Assembly (NCBI GenBank): GCA_943737045.1
Contig: CALSFV010000258.1
Location: 496,001-560,000, forward strand
Length of the DNA: 64,000 nt
Source: Parapristionchus giblindavisi
Lineage: Eukaryota > Nematoda > Chromadorea > Rhabditida > Diplogasteridae
Direction: 5' to 3'
Shown here: piece after piece, positions 10,601 to 25,600 of the stretch
Position numbering within the stretch: the stretch's first letter is position 1
How the letters are laid out: every line of letters begins with the position of its first letter
Translations under genes and position numbers: made by a program
Notes under the pieces: generated by a model
Database searches by the model: none
Told to the model about the DNA's origin: nothing
The model's input: only the letters and a program-made list of their open reading frames with translations

Positions 10601-13600
10601 TCGCGAAACGATATCAGCCATTGACGATCCTGATGAATCGATTGCTCTTGAGACCAATGGACGGATTATGGTTGGATTACGGTATCTTTCAAAAGAAGAT
10701 AATCTTTGATCTTTGAGGTACTCGAACAATCTAATGGCACTCTTCATGTGAACTATAGTGATAGATTACTGAGATTATTGAGGGAGGTATGTGTAACGTG
10801 AAAGTAGTCATGCGAATATTTCCGTGAATAAACTACGATAAACGAAAAATGCAAAACTACATATTCTACTTACCGTGGACAATTTCCTTACCACTGCTCC
10901 AATTGATCGACGAAACTCCGTTGAATATGATAGTCGAGATAAATTACATAAACATTCACGGGCCTACTTCTTATAATAGATAATAATGATAACAGAAAAT
11001 AATGAAAAAACTCGTAGGTTCGTCAATTATCATCTCTCGGATTAACGATTCCTGCTAAAATCTCGAATGCCGTCTCCAATGGAGAGAAATACTACAGATA
11101 TGGTGTTACACTCAAACAGGTATACTGTAATAGAGAAGACTACGGTCAATCGATAATCATTGAAGATTGCTCATTTCTACAACACTATCGATCAGCAGAT
11201 GCTACCATGTCAACAGGTATGAGACCTCAGCGATCAAAGATCAAAGATCAAAGATCAAAGATCAATTGTAGGCTCTGATGTTAGATGAAGCTCTTGCGTT
11301 CGAGAAATTGGTAATTCCTCAGAAGAAAGCTGAAGCTCAGACAAATTGGATTAATACGGTAGTGATCAAAGATCAAAAATCAAGGAACAAAATTCAATTG
11401 AAGGTAATATGGGAGAAACCAGAACAACTCGATGAGTATATTGTGCTTCTCCAAGGTGCTTCGGACAAATTGAGCAACCATAATCGGTATTGTACATCAT
11501 TTATTCTTGAGCAGCTTTGGTACAAGCGTCTTTTTTTTAAACTTTGGCCACAATTTGAATAAGATATACGATGATATAAAATAAACTTTTTTTCAGTCGA
11601 CTTCGTAATTCTCATTCATATATCGTTGAGAAAGTATTGGAATTGGCCGGATTAGATCTACTCAAAGAAGTGAATAAATGGAAAGAACATCTAACTGCCG
11701 TTCGATCGAAGGTTTGATCTTTGATCTTTCAACAATTCTTTCTTTGATCTCTTTTAGATTCAAGAAGAAGAAAGTGTTCACGGTGCTAGTAAGCAGAATA
11801 TTCGTCCATGGCAGTTACATTGGGATCGACAAATTTTCAAGGTATGAGAGTTCAAAGATCAAAGATCAAAGATCAATCTCTATTCAGGCACTCCAACTAC
11901 AGTATCAATGGGGATTGGAGAGTATGCACACTCAAATTCCTCCAATCAATGCCCAATTAGTGTTCACGTATGTTCATGACTTTTGCTCACACCTGAAACT
12001 ATTCTCTATGAAATGCTGTCTAGCTTTCTTTGTCTACTAGAGTATTGGCAGATCGGAGAGTAATATTAGCTCATAGTCAGAGTTTGCGTTTAAATAGATT
12101 AAATATTTTTCCATCTTGTTCATTTTAACGCGTGAATAGTGAACAAATTTGTTTAAAAATAGAATTTATTTTCAGTCAGCAAAAATTACAACTTCGTCCT
12201 CCGATCGAAGAAATAAGAATGAGATATTACAAAGAGCTACGACGATTTCTTAGTTTACCTGAGAACTTCAAAGGAGTCATTGCTACTGAAAATAATGTGA
12301 CAGCATTACAATTATGTTAATCGATAAAATTTAAATTTTCAGCAACCAACGATATTCCCCGCAATAATCGATTTAAATGCTGGACGTTTCGATTCTCTAT
12401 ATGAGAAGGCTGAACATCTACTAAGCAAAGTATCGGGAATCGATAAAGAATTCGAGGTTGCTTGAATATCGATCTTTGATCTTTGATCTTTAATCTTTGA
12501 TCTTTGATCTTTAATTTCTCTACAGGATTGGGTGGTACTGGGTCAAGTTGATCTAGAATCGCTGATTGAAGAAAACTTCTCAAAGGCATCCGATTGGGAA
12601 GCTCAATTGAAGATGCTAAAGACGAAAGGCCGAGAAGCCGAAAGACTACCTAGGTTTGTATTTTTAGTTTGATCTTTGAACTTCAAACTTTAATTCAGTG
12701 AGGTCCGTTTCGATTGTATCATAGTATCCACAACTCCAGTGAAAACTGCAGTTGAAGAAGAACTTCAAAGGTATGATTATTATTAAAATAAAGTATTAAA
12801 GTGAAGTATTTGAGACTTTTCGACACTCTTGTGTGGTCTCTTCGTCATGTAATAACTACACAACTACAATCTATTACAATGTTCCTCAATCAGGTAGGAA
12901 TCTTTTGATCATTGATACTGTAAGAAATTACATATCAAGCGAGTATTTAAATATATTTATTAAGTTGAGGATTATTATAACGTAAATATTAGTGATACTC
13001 ATATACCGATTTAATAGACCTTGTTAAATAATATTATTAATAAATGATGTGCTTCATATTATGTGAACGGGGACATAAACAAATTTGAATACTTTCTTTA
13101 TAGGCAATCGCAGTTTTGTCCACTCGTCCTCAATCTATCGATGAAGTAGCTGAAGCTAATGGAAAACATGCCGAATTTGGAAAGACAAAGAAAGAGGCAA
13201 TGAAGTTGATCTTTGAACTTTTATAGACAAATTGTAATTTTCAGATGAAGGAGAAACTAGTTGTCATCAATGATGAACATAATCTATTGAGAGCAGTTGC
13301 AGGTAGGTTTTTAGGGTTTTAAAAGAAACAGGTCAAACATAAAATAGTTTTTTTTCAAAGCAATCATATTAAATGGAATAGAATTTATTCAAAAATGATG
13401 ATATTTAGGAAATGGTGTTGACCAAATGAATGGAGTTCAACAACAATGGGATCAGTTCGAACTTATGTTGGATAGTCATCAATTGATGATCAAAGAACAA
13501 GTAATCAATATTTCATAGACCAATAAATCAATATCATTAATAGGTTGATGTTCTACGTCAAAATGTCGGTGCTCGAGTGAAAACAGTCAATGATGAGGGT

Positions 13601-16600
13601 GAACGACTTCTAGCAAGGTTAGAAAGATCAAAGATCAAACTTCAAAGATCAATTCAGATGGAATCAGTTCAAGCCGAAGAGTGATACACTACAGGGAGAT
13701 AGGGTTTGTCCAATTAATGAAATATTTAAAATTTAAACTATAAAAAATGGTTTCAGGCAACTATGATCAAGGCTATTGAATTCATTCGAGAGAAACGACA
13801 GCAATTCGATGAATTGAAAGAACAGAGTGACAAACTACTGTAAGTACAACGAGATCTCTAATCAATGATAAAGAACAAAGGTCAAAGATCAAATTCAGGA
13901 AGGAATGCGAACAATTCGACGTGGATCCTCCAACGTTTCCTCATCTTGAAGAAATGTCAACTGATTTGGAAGAGTTTGAAGGTGGAATATTGAACTTTAC
14001 GTGTTTACGAAAATCAATAAATGTATAAATTTCAGCGAATTGGTTGTTGTATGAGACATTCAATCAGGAAATGGATGAATTAGCAAAAGAGGAATGGATT
14101 GTATTCAGGTAATTTCCAGGGTTTTTTTCCACTGTTTTACCCTGTTTTTTTTCTCCCAACTTTCAAATTTCAACGAGTTCATGTTTCAGAAGTAAGACAT
14201 ATTTATTCGATGAGTTCCTTCAGAAATGGGTGGAGAAGTTGAAAACTGGACAACAAACCCATATGGGAGTCAGATTAATGAAGGATATTGAGAACTTCCA
14301 GGTATTTTCATATTAAAAAATATTTAGAAATAATTGATACATCAGGAATTCTCCTCGTCCCTGAAATTCTGTCGTGGTGAACAATTGAGTACAGATCATT
14401 GGATGGAAATGTTTCGAATGTTGAAACTTCCAAAGTAAATCTCCCATCAAACAAAATGAATTGAACCTGAGTATTGTAGAGGAACTACAATCGAACGACT
14501 AAAGTTTGGAGATCTCATTGGAGTTCAATCTGCTATAATAGAGAATGTTGATGTTCTGAAACAATTAAATGCAAGAGCTCAGGGAGAGGTAGGATCTCGT
14601 TTTGTGAAGACTTCTAACATAACAAATTCTTTTTATTTCGTATTTCACTTTCTGTGACATCATTATGATGATATATAAATGAATAAATAAATAACACTTA
14701 TAGGTAGCGATAAGAGAAGCGATACAAGAATTGGAAATGTGGGCTCAACAGGTATGATTTTTTTCTAAACAATACACAACATATACATATTGAGTTAATC
14801 AACACGGATACATAAAAATGAAAGTTTTTAAACAATTACATCATAATTTCAGTCAGAATTTGCTCTAACGGACTATAAAAGATCGAATGGAAATGTTATC
14901 CGTGTGATTAAAGAATGGAAAGAAGCCATCAATTCGGTTTGTTATAATCTTAATTTCTTTAAAAAAACACAAGATACATGTGAAAATTCACTATATTGAA
15001 AATTTTGCAGACTCAAGATAGTCGAGCTCTGCTACAGTCTCTCAAGAGTTCTCCGTTTTATGCACAGTTTTCAGATAAAACTGGAATATGGGAAACACGG
15101 TGGGATGATCTTTTCATTATTTGATCTTTGATCTTTGATCTTTCAGTTTGGGAGATCTCGATGTCTTCCTGAGTCAGATGAATGAAATTCAACGAAAATG
15201 GATTTATCTTGAACCAATATTTGGAAGAGACGCATTACCATCAGAAGCGAGTCGATTCGCAAGAGTTGATAATGAATTCCGAGCTATACTTAATGGTACT
15301 TAGTCGTAGACTTAACTAAGGTTATATACTTAACTAAGTTCAGACGTATCTCGTGATCCTCGATTGGTATCTCTTTGTAGTCGACATGGATTGAAGACTA
15401 CGCTAGAGACAATTGTTGATCAATTGAATCGATGTCAACGAGCACTAAACCAATTCTTAGAGGTTTTTTCTTAATTCAAATAATTTTGTTTCCTATACAA
15501 AAAAAAGTTAGAGTCTGGTTATAGTGAATTTTTGTTAAAATAAGCTTGGTACTTTTTTTAAAGTCAAAATAATTTTAATATAATGTTGAACACCTCATAG
15601 AAGACATCGCTAATTCACAAAATATAATCTTTCTATCATTCGTCTGAAACATATTCCAAAAAGTAATGCGATCATATTATACTTTTAAGGATAAACGATC
15701 GGCATTTCCTCGTTTCTATTTTCTTGGTGACGATGATCTATTGGAAATTCTTGGCCAGAGTACCAATCCTACAGTAATTCAAGCTCATCTCAAGAAACTC
15801 TTCCAGGTGATGCGGCGTATACCAGACGGTTTGGTTATCTTCTACTTTCAGGGTATCGATAGAGTAGTTTTCACTCCTGGTAATGATCAGATCATTACTA
15901 TGGTATCATCTCACGGAGAATCTGTTAATCTGAGCAAACCCGTTCGAGTCGTTCCACAAGTAGAGGTGATAATTGAACTTTGATCTCCACTGATTGATCT
16001 TTGATCTTTGATCTCCACTGATTGATCTTTGATCTTTGATCTCCACTGATTGATCTTTGATCTTTGATCTCCACTGATTGATCTTTGATCTTTGATCTCC
16101 ATTGATTGATCTTTGATCTTTGATCTCCATTGATTGATCTTTGATCTTTGATCTCCACTGATTGATCTTTGATCTTTGATCTCCACTGATTGATCTTTGA
16201 TCTTTCAAGACTTGGCTCCAACAACTATCGGAAGAAATGAGAGATACTCTACGAAAGTTAGTAATCGATGCGGTGAAAGATGGACGAATGGATCCAAATC
16301 GATATCCATCACAGGTAGATCATTCATCCATCTTCCTCATTTATTATCCTTTTCATAGGTTCTTTGTCTTGCTGAAGAAATTCGATTCTGCAGAGATTGT
16401 GAACAGGTACTGTATTTTATTGATTTTTTCCTAAAACTCAGATCTTGAAAATGTTTTTGCGTTTATCCAGATGTTGCGATTTTTCAATTAAATAAATCTT
16501 CAGGTTCTATCGGGAGGTCCTTCAGCTCTCATGAATCTAAAAACTTCAATGAACTCTCAACTCGAATCGTATACTTCATCTACTGTATGTCGAATTATTG

Positions 16601-19600
16601 ATTTTTCTTATTACAATAGTTATTTCAGGTCAGTGACAAAATTCTCGAACTGAAATTGAAAGCTCTCATTCTTGATCTTGTTCATCGAATCGGTGTGGTT
16701 GATCAACTGATCAATGATAATACAAGGTAGGTTTCTGCTTTCCGGTTCTCGGTTTTCTATTTGACGGGCCCGGTTTCAGTTCAACCAAATCATGGATGTG
16801 GCAGAAGCAACTGCGGTTCTATGTAGAGAGGGATCGAGTCATAATGAGACAAGTCAATAGTGTATTCGAGTACACTTATGAATATCAGGTTAGATTTCAT
16901 TATCGATTGATTTATCATTCATCACATTTCAGGGAAACGCAGCCAAACTAGTCCATACTCCATTAACAGATAAATGTTATCTCACTTTGACTCAAGCTAT
17001 GTCTATGGGTTTGGGTGGAAATCCATATGGACCAGCTGGAACTGGAAAGACTGAATCTGTCAAGGTTTCATTTTTATCTTTGACTGTTTGATCTTTGATA
17101 TTTGATCAGGCATTAGCTTCGCTATTCGGTCGTCAAGTTCTTGTATTCAATTGTGATGAGGGAATCGATGTCCATTCTCTAAGCAGGTTGCAAATTGCGC
17201 TTTTCCAAAAAACAATCAATCAACCATTTGTGTTCTATAGAAAAAGGCGATTGTGAGATATAATTTATTTTAGCACAGTCATAAAAATTACAATCAATAA
17301 AATAATTGATGGAAAGAACTTAAATTATAATTGTGTTTAATTTAGAATATTCGTGGGTATTGTTCAATGTGGTGCATGGGGATGTTTCGATGAATTTAAT
17401 CGTCTCGACTCTGTAAGTCCATGTTTTGTTTGCGTATATTGACTGAATATCATATTTAGACCGTACTCTCTGCTGTATCTTCCCAAGTACAAACTATTCA
17501 AGATGCCATAAAGAACAAGTTACAGTCATGCAATCTCGGAGGAAAATCGGTATTCATTGTTTAATGAAACAGTTTTGAATCATAATTTTAAGGTTTCTGT
17601 AAATTCTAATTCCGCTATCTTCATTACACTAAATCCTGCTGGAAAAGGCTATGGAGGACGACAAAAGTGAGCTTATTATGAAATATTTGCAAAAAAATTA
17701 AAAATGTAAAATTAAGACTACCGGATAATTTGAAACAACTCTTCCGTCCAGTTGTCATGAGTGTTCCTGATAACGAATTGATCGCTGAGACTGAATTATT
17801 CTCTGATGGATTCAAAGAAGCTAAGGAACTCGCTAGAAAAGTCGTCGCTCTTTTTAGACTTAGCAAGTAATCGAATCATTGGATCTATGATAAACGATCA
17901 ATTTACTAAATTCAGGGAAATGTTGTCAGCTCAACAACATTATGATTGGGGTTTGAGAGCTTTAAAGACGGTACTAAGGGGTTGTGGAGATTTGAGAAGG
18001 AAGAAACCTGAACAAAGCGAGAGAAATATTGTAGTTCAAGTAAGAATTCAATACATTAATTTTTTCTTACAGTGATTTTTATACCTTTTTTGTCCTTTTT
18101 TCGAACCGGATCAAAATATGATTATTACATAACATTTTAAACTTCAAGAATACATTCAATATTGTAGTTGAAATATTTGTAGGCTCTTCTATTGAATACA
18201 TTATCCAAATTAACATATTCGGATTCCGTTCGATTCAATGAATTAATCGATGATATCTTCAATAAAGTTGATAAGGAAATGACTAAGGTTTTGTTCAAAT
18301 TTCATTAATTTCACAGATGAAATTTCTTTCTTAGTTCGAACAACTCCTTCAACCATTGAAAGATGCTGCAGAGAAATGGAGTATCTCTCTTGATGAGAAG
18401 AAGTTGCAGAAGGTTTCATATTTATTATTGACAATTATGAATAGACAGATACAATACCATCAAAAATTTGCGTGAGGCAAAAATAATTGCGTATCTTATT
18501 TAGGTATTCGAACTCTACGAGCAACTTCGACAGAGAATTGGAGTTGTTATAGTTGGTAAGCCTGCTGCTTAAATAAACAATCGGTAAAATACCAATAAAA
18601 TAATCGATTTGAGGTCCATCTGGTTCGGGAAAATCAACTCTTTGGAAACTTCTTCAATCTGCTCTTCTCTCTAATGGAGAACAACTATCCGTTGTTCATT
18701 TCAATCCAAAGGCGATGAGTCGAATCAAGGTTATAAATATATAATAATATTCAATTTAAATAAATAATAAAATACAGCTTCTCGGTCACATGGATATGGA
18801 CACCCGTGAATGGACTGATGGTGTGATTACATCTGCTGCCAGACAGGTACTGGGGCATTCTCCCGACGGGTTTGAACTTAGAGATCAAAGATGAACTCTC
18901 TCAGGTCATTCGGGACACAAGTCGTCACACATGGATTATTTGTGATGGTGATATTGATCCAGAATGGATAGAAGCATTGAATTCTGTTTTGGATGATAAT
19001 CGATTGGTGAGTACAAATCAGGGCTGTGCATTTTTCGTTTTTCGTTTTTTTCGTTTTTTTGGGTTTTATCGAAAAAAAATTTCGACGAAAAATTTTTCGA
19101 AAATAAATCGAAAAAAACGAAAACGCACTAAAGGAAAAAAGTACAAAATTTCAAAAAAAATATGACATTTTAACAGAAATTTGAAATTTGGAGACACACA
19201 TTACAATTTCACTTGAGCAAATATGTATGTTTCATCATTTAAGAAGCTTCACTTATGAATCACACAGTTGCAATTCTTGCGCTTTCATTTTATCGCTTGT
19301 AAAATTTAGCCAATTGATGTTGTGGATAGGAAAAAACATCATTGAAATATTTTTTTCGAATTTTTCGAATTTTTTCGAAAATAAAAAAAAATTTTATTTT
19401 TCGAAATATTTTTTTTCGCACAGCCCTGGTACAAATCTAATTTAGTCGATGCAGAAATGGTAAAATAATAATGATTTAATAAAAACCGAGAATGTCTTCA
19501 CATCTCAAAGAACAAAGAAATGCCATAGTATTCTATATGAATAGATCGTTTGAAAAAAGGAATGAAATAGAAGAGAATCAATAATTGTAGCTAACAATGC

Positions 19601-22600
19601 CTTCTGGAGAGCGAATTCAATTCGGATCAAATGTAAATTTCATATTTGAAACGGATGATCTCACTTTTGCATCGCCTGCCACTATATCCAGAATGGGAAT
19701 GATCTTCATGAGGTCAATACTTTTTGCTAACTTGAATGGAGTAAAATAAATAAAATAAAATAAATATTTAGTCTGGAAGATCTCACCGCTGCTGAGCAAT
19801 TGACGAAATGGATTGTGGATGTTCAGAAACAGGACGAAGGAAGTGAAAATGTCCGTTTTCATTCTTTCTTTTTATTTTTACATTTCGATTTTTCGATTAT
19901 CTTGAAATATTATGTTAATTAATCAATATATGGATGAATACTAGATTTCACCTGATCTACCGTCATGGATATCTGAATCCGTTGGAAGATGTGTTACTTG
20001 GACTCAGAAGAAGGTCAGACAATCTAGTATATATGATTTATAATTTCTCAAATAAAGATTGATTCTCAACTCTCAATGACTACAATGGGAATTGTTCAAT
20101 GTGCAATGGGACATATCCGGTCAGTTTTACGATATTTATTTACACCTTTTTTTCTTATGAAGATATCTAAGAAATAATATTACAATATATTTTTAATAAA
20201 ACTTCTTGCAGTCGTTCCCGTAATCGTTCTCAATTCCTCGTTGGTCTCTATCGTGGACTATCCGCAATTGTCCCTTCTGATACACGAAAGGAATTGGCTG
20301 AACAAGTATTCCAAGTAAGTCAAACTTTTTCAGATAGACTTGTATTGAGTTATTGATTTATTTGTCTTGATTACTGTTAAAAAACGAGATCTTTTTGATA
20401 TAAAGACATTAGAAGGTTTGAAGAATCAACAATAAAAGTGATTCAGGGTATGACCCTTCCTTCTCTTCCTTCTCTCATCTATTCCGATGGAAGATCAGAT
20501 TCACTTTTATCTTATACTGATGATATTGGTACGTGCTCAATTGTACTAAATTCTTATGTTACCGTCTAAGATCTATCTATTTAGGTCTGCCAGTCAAACT
20601 CGATCAAATGCAACACGAACGTCGACGTCCCTTTATTCTGACTGCGCAGGCTCAGGCTAACAGAGATACGGTAATGTGAGGTATACTTTAGATATGGATT
20701 ATCGATTGATTAAAGGTTCTATCATGGTTGAGTGAGGGAAACCGTCAACCATTCATTGTTGTGGGACCTGATGGATGTGGAAAAGAAGAACTACTACGGT
20801 CATGTCTTGAGGTATTCCTTCATTGATTTTATCGTGACTGAGTTCTATTTCGTTTAGATGGACACATCGAGTCAAGTAGCAGTATTGCATTGTAGTGCAC
20901 AGAGCAAGTAAGATAATCATGCAATGATATTTTGCTTATTTAAAAAAATTAAATTGGCAATTTACTGTCAAGGCAAAGTTTTCTCACCATGATTATATGT
21001 ACATCGTATTCAGTGCTGCAAACGTTCTTCAAGCCCTTCAAACCCATTGTGTTCTCGTTTCATCTGCATCAGGAAGAGTTTATCGACCAAAGGATAAACA
21101 TAATCTTGTTCTTTATCTCAAAGGAATCAATTTGCCTTTACCTGATCGAGTACGTTTCAAAACACAAATATTAGAATCAATAATTAAAAATTCATGCTAT
21201 TTAGAGTTCATAACAAAATAAATATGAGATACTAAGAACCCCTACCATGACAATGCATAAACTCTCCAATAAATATTGTACCGTATCTTAATCAATCAAA
21301 TATTTTCAGTACGGTACTTCTGAACTTCTTTCATTCATACAGCAAATGCTGACTTATTCCGGTTTCTACGATGATCATTTTGAATGGATTGGATTAGAAA
21401 ACATTCAGGTTCTATCATTGCCATCTAACAAAATCAATATTCACTTCAGATAGTTGGAAGTATGTCTATTGGAACAGGGGCAGGGCGACATCAAATACCT
21501 GCGAGGTTCACTTTTTGTGAAATATCTGAAAATCTATTTTAAAATATTTAAAGATTACTATCACTTCTCCGTTTGTGTTCGATTGATCTGCCTTCTATGG
21601 AGGATCTGACGACTATTGCCACTGCTTATCTTATGCCCATTCTTGAGGTATATACAGTATTATGTAGTGTCAATCAAAGCTTATGTAGTGTCTTATGTAG
21701 TGTCAACCTTATGTAGTGTCAATCAAAGCTGTGCGGAAAAAAGTTTTTTTTTTTGAAAATTTCGGAAATTGGAAAATTTAAGAAACTACTTCTCGTAAAT
21801 TTCGTAAATTTCGGTAGAATCTAAATTAGCCACAATACACAAATTTTCATGTTTTGTTCTCTCGATTTATTTTTTTATCAAGGGGGATGTTAATGGCCAA
21901 CTGATGGAAATTCGATTTTTTAAAGGAAATTTTTTTTTAAATATTACCACGTATCGACAGATTAAATATCTCAAGTGGATTGTCTCTCGAATATCTTAAT
22001 CATTGAAAAATTATCTCGTCACTTGAAAGAGTTCCGAGAAGATTGATTGAATTCTAGCCATCTCTTCAATCTGCTGTGAGAATCGAATCTGTAGCGTCTA
22101 CGATGGTCAGGGTTTTCAGTGAGGTTTGGAAATGCTTTTTTTAAAATTTTATTTACAACTTTCAGGTCCGTCAAGCATTCCGTACAACAGATCAAGCTCA
22201 CTACATTTTTACTCCTAGAGATCTTACGAAGTTAGTGATATCAGTTTTGAATTGAAATGAAAATAATAATTTATTTATAATAATGAAAATAAATAATGCA
22301 GATGGATAGTGTCTATGCTTCGATATGAACTTGTTAATGATCCAGAAGTTGTACAGAAGACTGTTGCTAATGAAGCCATGAGGATATTTAGAGATAGGTC
22401 AGATTATTTTACTTATCGATTGATTCGATGATCTACTATTCCAGATTAGTCTCTCAATCAGATATTGATCGATTTGATTCAATTCTAATGGAAACAATGA
22501 GAATTGGAAGCAAACGAGGTTTATCCTCCCCCCCTCCTCATTAATCAATTATCGATTGATTAAGATGATTCTTACTTCGTCACTCAAACTACCGTAGTAC

Positions 22601-25600
22601 AAACAAGAAACTCTATCGGAATTCCATTGACTTGTATATCCAAAACAGACTATGGAACATTCCTCAATAAGGCAGTTAATAGATACGGTAATTTGGTAGA
22701 TAAGTGATTTGATAAAAGATAGTTTATTGAAATTTAGAATTCGAAGTTGCCGATTTCAAGCCAGCTCTGCTCGATGAAATATGCGAATTATGTTCAAAGA
22801 TTGATCGTGTTCTCACTACACCAGGTACTGTAATCTTTAAAATTTAAAAAGGAAAAGAAATAGCAAATGTTCAGTATTCATGGTGTATTGTACGAAAAAA
22901 TATGCATAACCTTATTTATATTGAGGTGGTTCACTTCTATTAGCTGGTCGGAGTGGATTGGGTCGTCTCGAAGTTGTTAGACTCATATCAAATATCCATC
23001 AAATTCCTGTATTCACTCCATGCATCTCATCCAATTATGGACAAAAACAGTTCGACCTTGACCTAAAATCGGTAATTTTCAGGAATATTTGATTTAAAAA
23101 AATATTTCTATTTCAAGGCAATCCAAGGAGCAATATCGAACTCTGAACACGTTGTCTTTATTCTGGAAGACTACCAAATCGTTTCTCCATTATTCCTTCA
23201 ATCGATAAACTGTCTGCTTTCATCTGGAGAAGTTCCAAGTACAGATTATCAATCAATCGATACTCTACAGTAATCCTGATAAATCCGTTCAGGACTTTTC
23301 AATCAACAAGAGTTCGATTCTTTGGCTCCGAATCTTCGAGAACAAGCTGCTGAAGAATCATTTGAAGGAAATTTATATGAATACTTTGCTTATCGTGCGT
23401 GTAATTTAAACAAGTATAATTATGATAATTAATTCTATTCTCAAAAAGTTACCTGAACCTCACTGGAATTGAAAAGGCAGCGCAACGATTTCTGAAAATT
23501 TTTATTTTAAAAACGGAATTTTTATTTTTAAAGTAGGATTGAGCAATGGATTGCGATTAATAAAAACATTGACAGGCACTCAATCTCTTGTTCACGTCGT
23601 CCTTATAATGGACACCGATGGAAGGTTATTCAATTAACTTTTAAGGTCAAGTCATCTTATTTTAAATTTCAGAGACTTCGGCCTTCGTCTCTCATCGAAT
23701 CCTGCTCTATGCAAGCAATGTACTGTTATATGGAGAAATGATTGGTTACCAACTAGTCTACAAATGGTAATTTGTTTATTCTTAAAAAATGAAGACATTT
23801 GGATGTCCATATTGATGTAGGTGAATAGAGATTGTAGTATCTTCCTTTCCTTTTAGATGCCTTCTTCTCTTCTATCCTCTATTGGTCCTTCAGGTGATGT
23901 TGTAGGAGCCTTCTCTCCACTCTATCAATCGGCTCCTGAGCAGGTCAGATATCAATGAAAAGTAATAATGGTAATGAAAGTTGTTTTCAGTTACCACGGA
24001 AGTTCGTATCGTTCATCGAAAACTACGCAGCAATCTATGGAGAAAAGAAAAGAACGATAAAAACTCGATTGGATAGACTGAAGGTGTTTTTACCCTTTCT
24101 TTAAACGCACACCCGAGCTAACTTAAATTTCCGCTCTGGCAGTGTCCTCTCGCTTACTTAGTCTACGAGAGAATGCTAACAGAGCGGAGAGTGAAATTAG
24201 CTCGTGGTTTGCCTTCAACAAATTACTCCTTTCTTATAAAATGAGAGTACTCTTTTCTTATAAAAGAAGTAGTGTATTTGAAATTCAACATCGGTTCCTT
24301 TTATATATATTCTAAATTGAGGCGGGAGTATCAAAACTAACTGCTGCACGAGAGACTGTAGCGAAGATGCAAAAGAAAGCGGGCAAGAAGAGTAAACTAC
24401 TCGCTGAGAAACAGGTAATTTTATGAAAAAGAGAAATGATAGTTCAAAACATTTAAATTGTTGTATTTTTTAGGCGGAAGCAGATGAGGCTCTTGGAGCA
24501 ATTACAAAGAGTATGACTGGAGCTACAGATCAGAAACAAAGTATGGAAGAACTTAGAGCGGCAACTGAAAAGGTTACTATCTAGATATTTTAATTAAATA
24601 AAGTCTGACTAGAAATAGCTTTTAAATAATTGATTTTTTCCAGGAAAACGCCAAGATCGAAGAACAGAAAATAGTTATTGAAGAGCAATTGAGTGAGGTG
24701 GAACCTCTTTTAAGAGTCAGTTTTTTTATGATCTCTCAAGTCCCCTAATTGTATCGTAACAACTTTTTAAAAAATTCTCTTTTTTTCTTTTCTCCAAGAT
24801 ATCATAAATATATTATTATTGTTAGTATTATAATAATCAAAAGCCCATTCACAGGAAGCAAGGGAGGCTGTCGGATCAATCAAATCTGAATCTCTATCAG
24901 AGATTCGTTCATTGAGAGCTCCCCCTGAAGCAGTTCGAGATATTCTTCAGGCTGTATTATTGTTCATGGGAATACTTGATACCTCATGGGAGGCTATGAG
25001 AAAGTAAAATTGAGATTATTGATCTAATAATAAATTATCAAATTCAGATTCTTAGCGAAATCTGGAGTGAAAGAGGAGATAATCAATTTTGATGCACATA
25101 GAATCACTTCTGATGTTCATAAGAAAGTCTCTACACTTGTCAAACAGAAGTCGGCGTCGTTTGATCCCAAGGTTTGTATTTTTTTAAATCTTATTTTCTT
25201 AGTGGTAAACAGAGTTGTGCGAAAAATTTTTACAGACATTTTCCCGTCTTTTCCGATTTTTCCTTTATTTTATAAAAAAGTTTTTCGAAATTTTTTCCTG
25301 AATATATTTTCTGCGTAACTTCGGTGAAAGCGTCTGTCTAGTAAACAAAAATCGTTGGTTCGATTCCTACATGAAACAGCTTATTTTTCATTTATACTTT
25401 CAGAAAGCGAAACGTGCTTCTGCAGCAGCAGCACCATTAGCTGGATGGGTTATGGCCAATCTACAGTATAGTCAGATATTGGAAAAGATTAGTCCACTCG
25501 AGAAAGTGAGAAAGGACTTGGAGCAGTGAGTAAACAACTTGTCTTCTGTCTTATATTTATATAATCTTAATTGATCAGTCCTGATTGTTTTTAAAGATTT

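Noticed and set aside
15906..16224. Three overlapping ORFs of ~90-100 aa with KDQRSI repeats
   Set aside because: Translation of the 28-bp minisatellite, whose unit plus sequence variation keeps several frames open.
25300..25370. tRNA-like GGTTCGATTCC in a che-3 intron
   Set aside because: Only a B-box match; acceptor and anticodon stems do not form.
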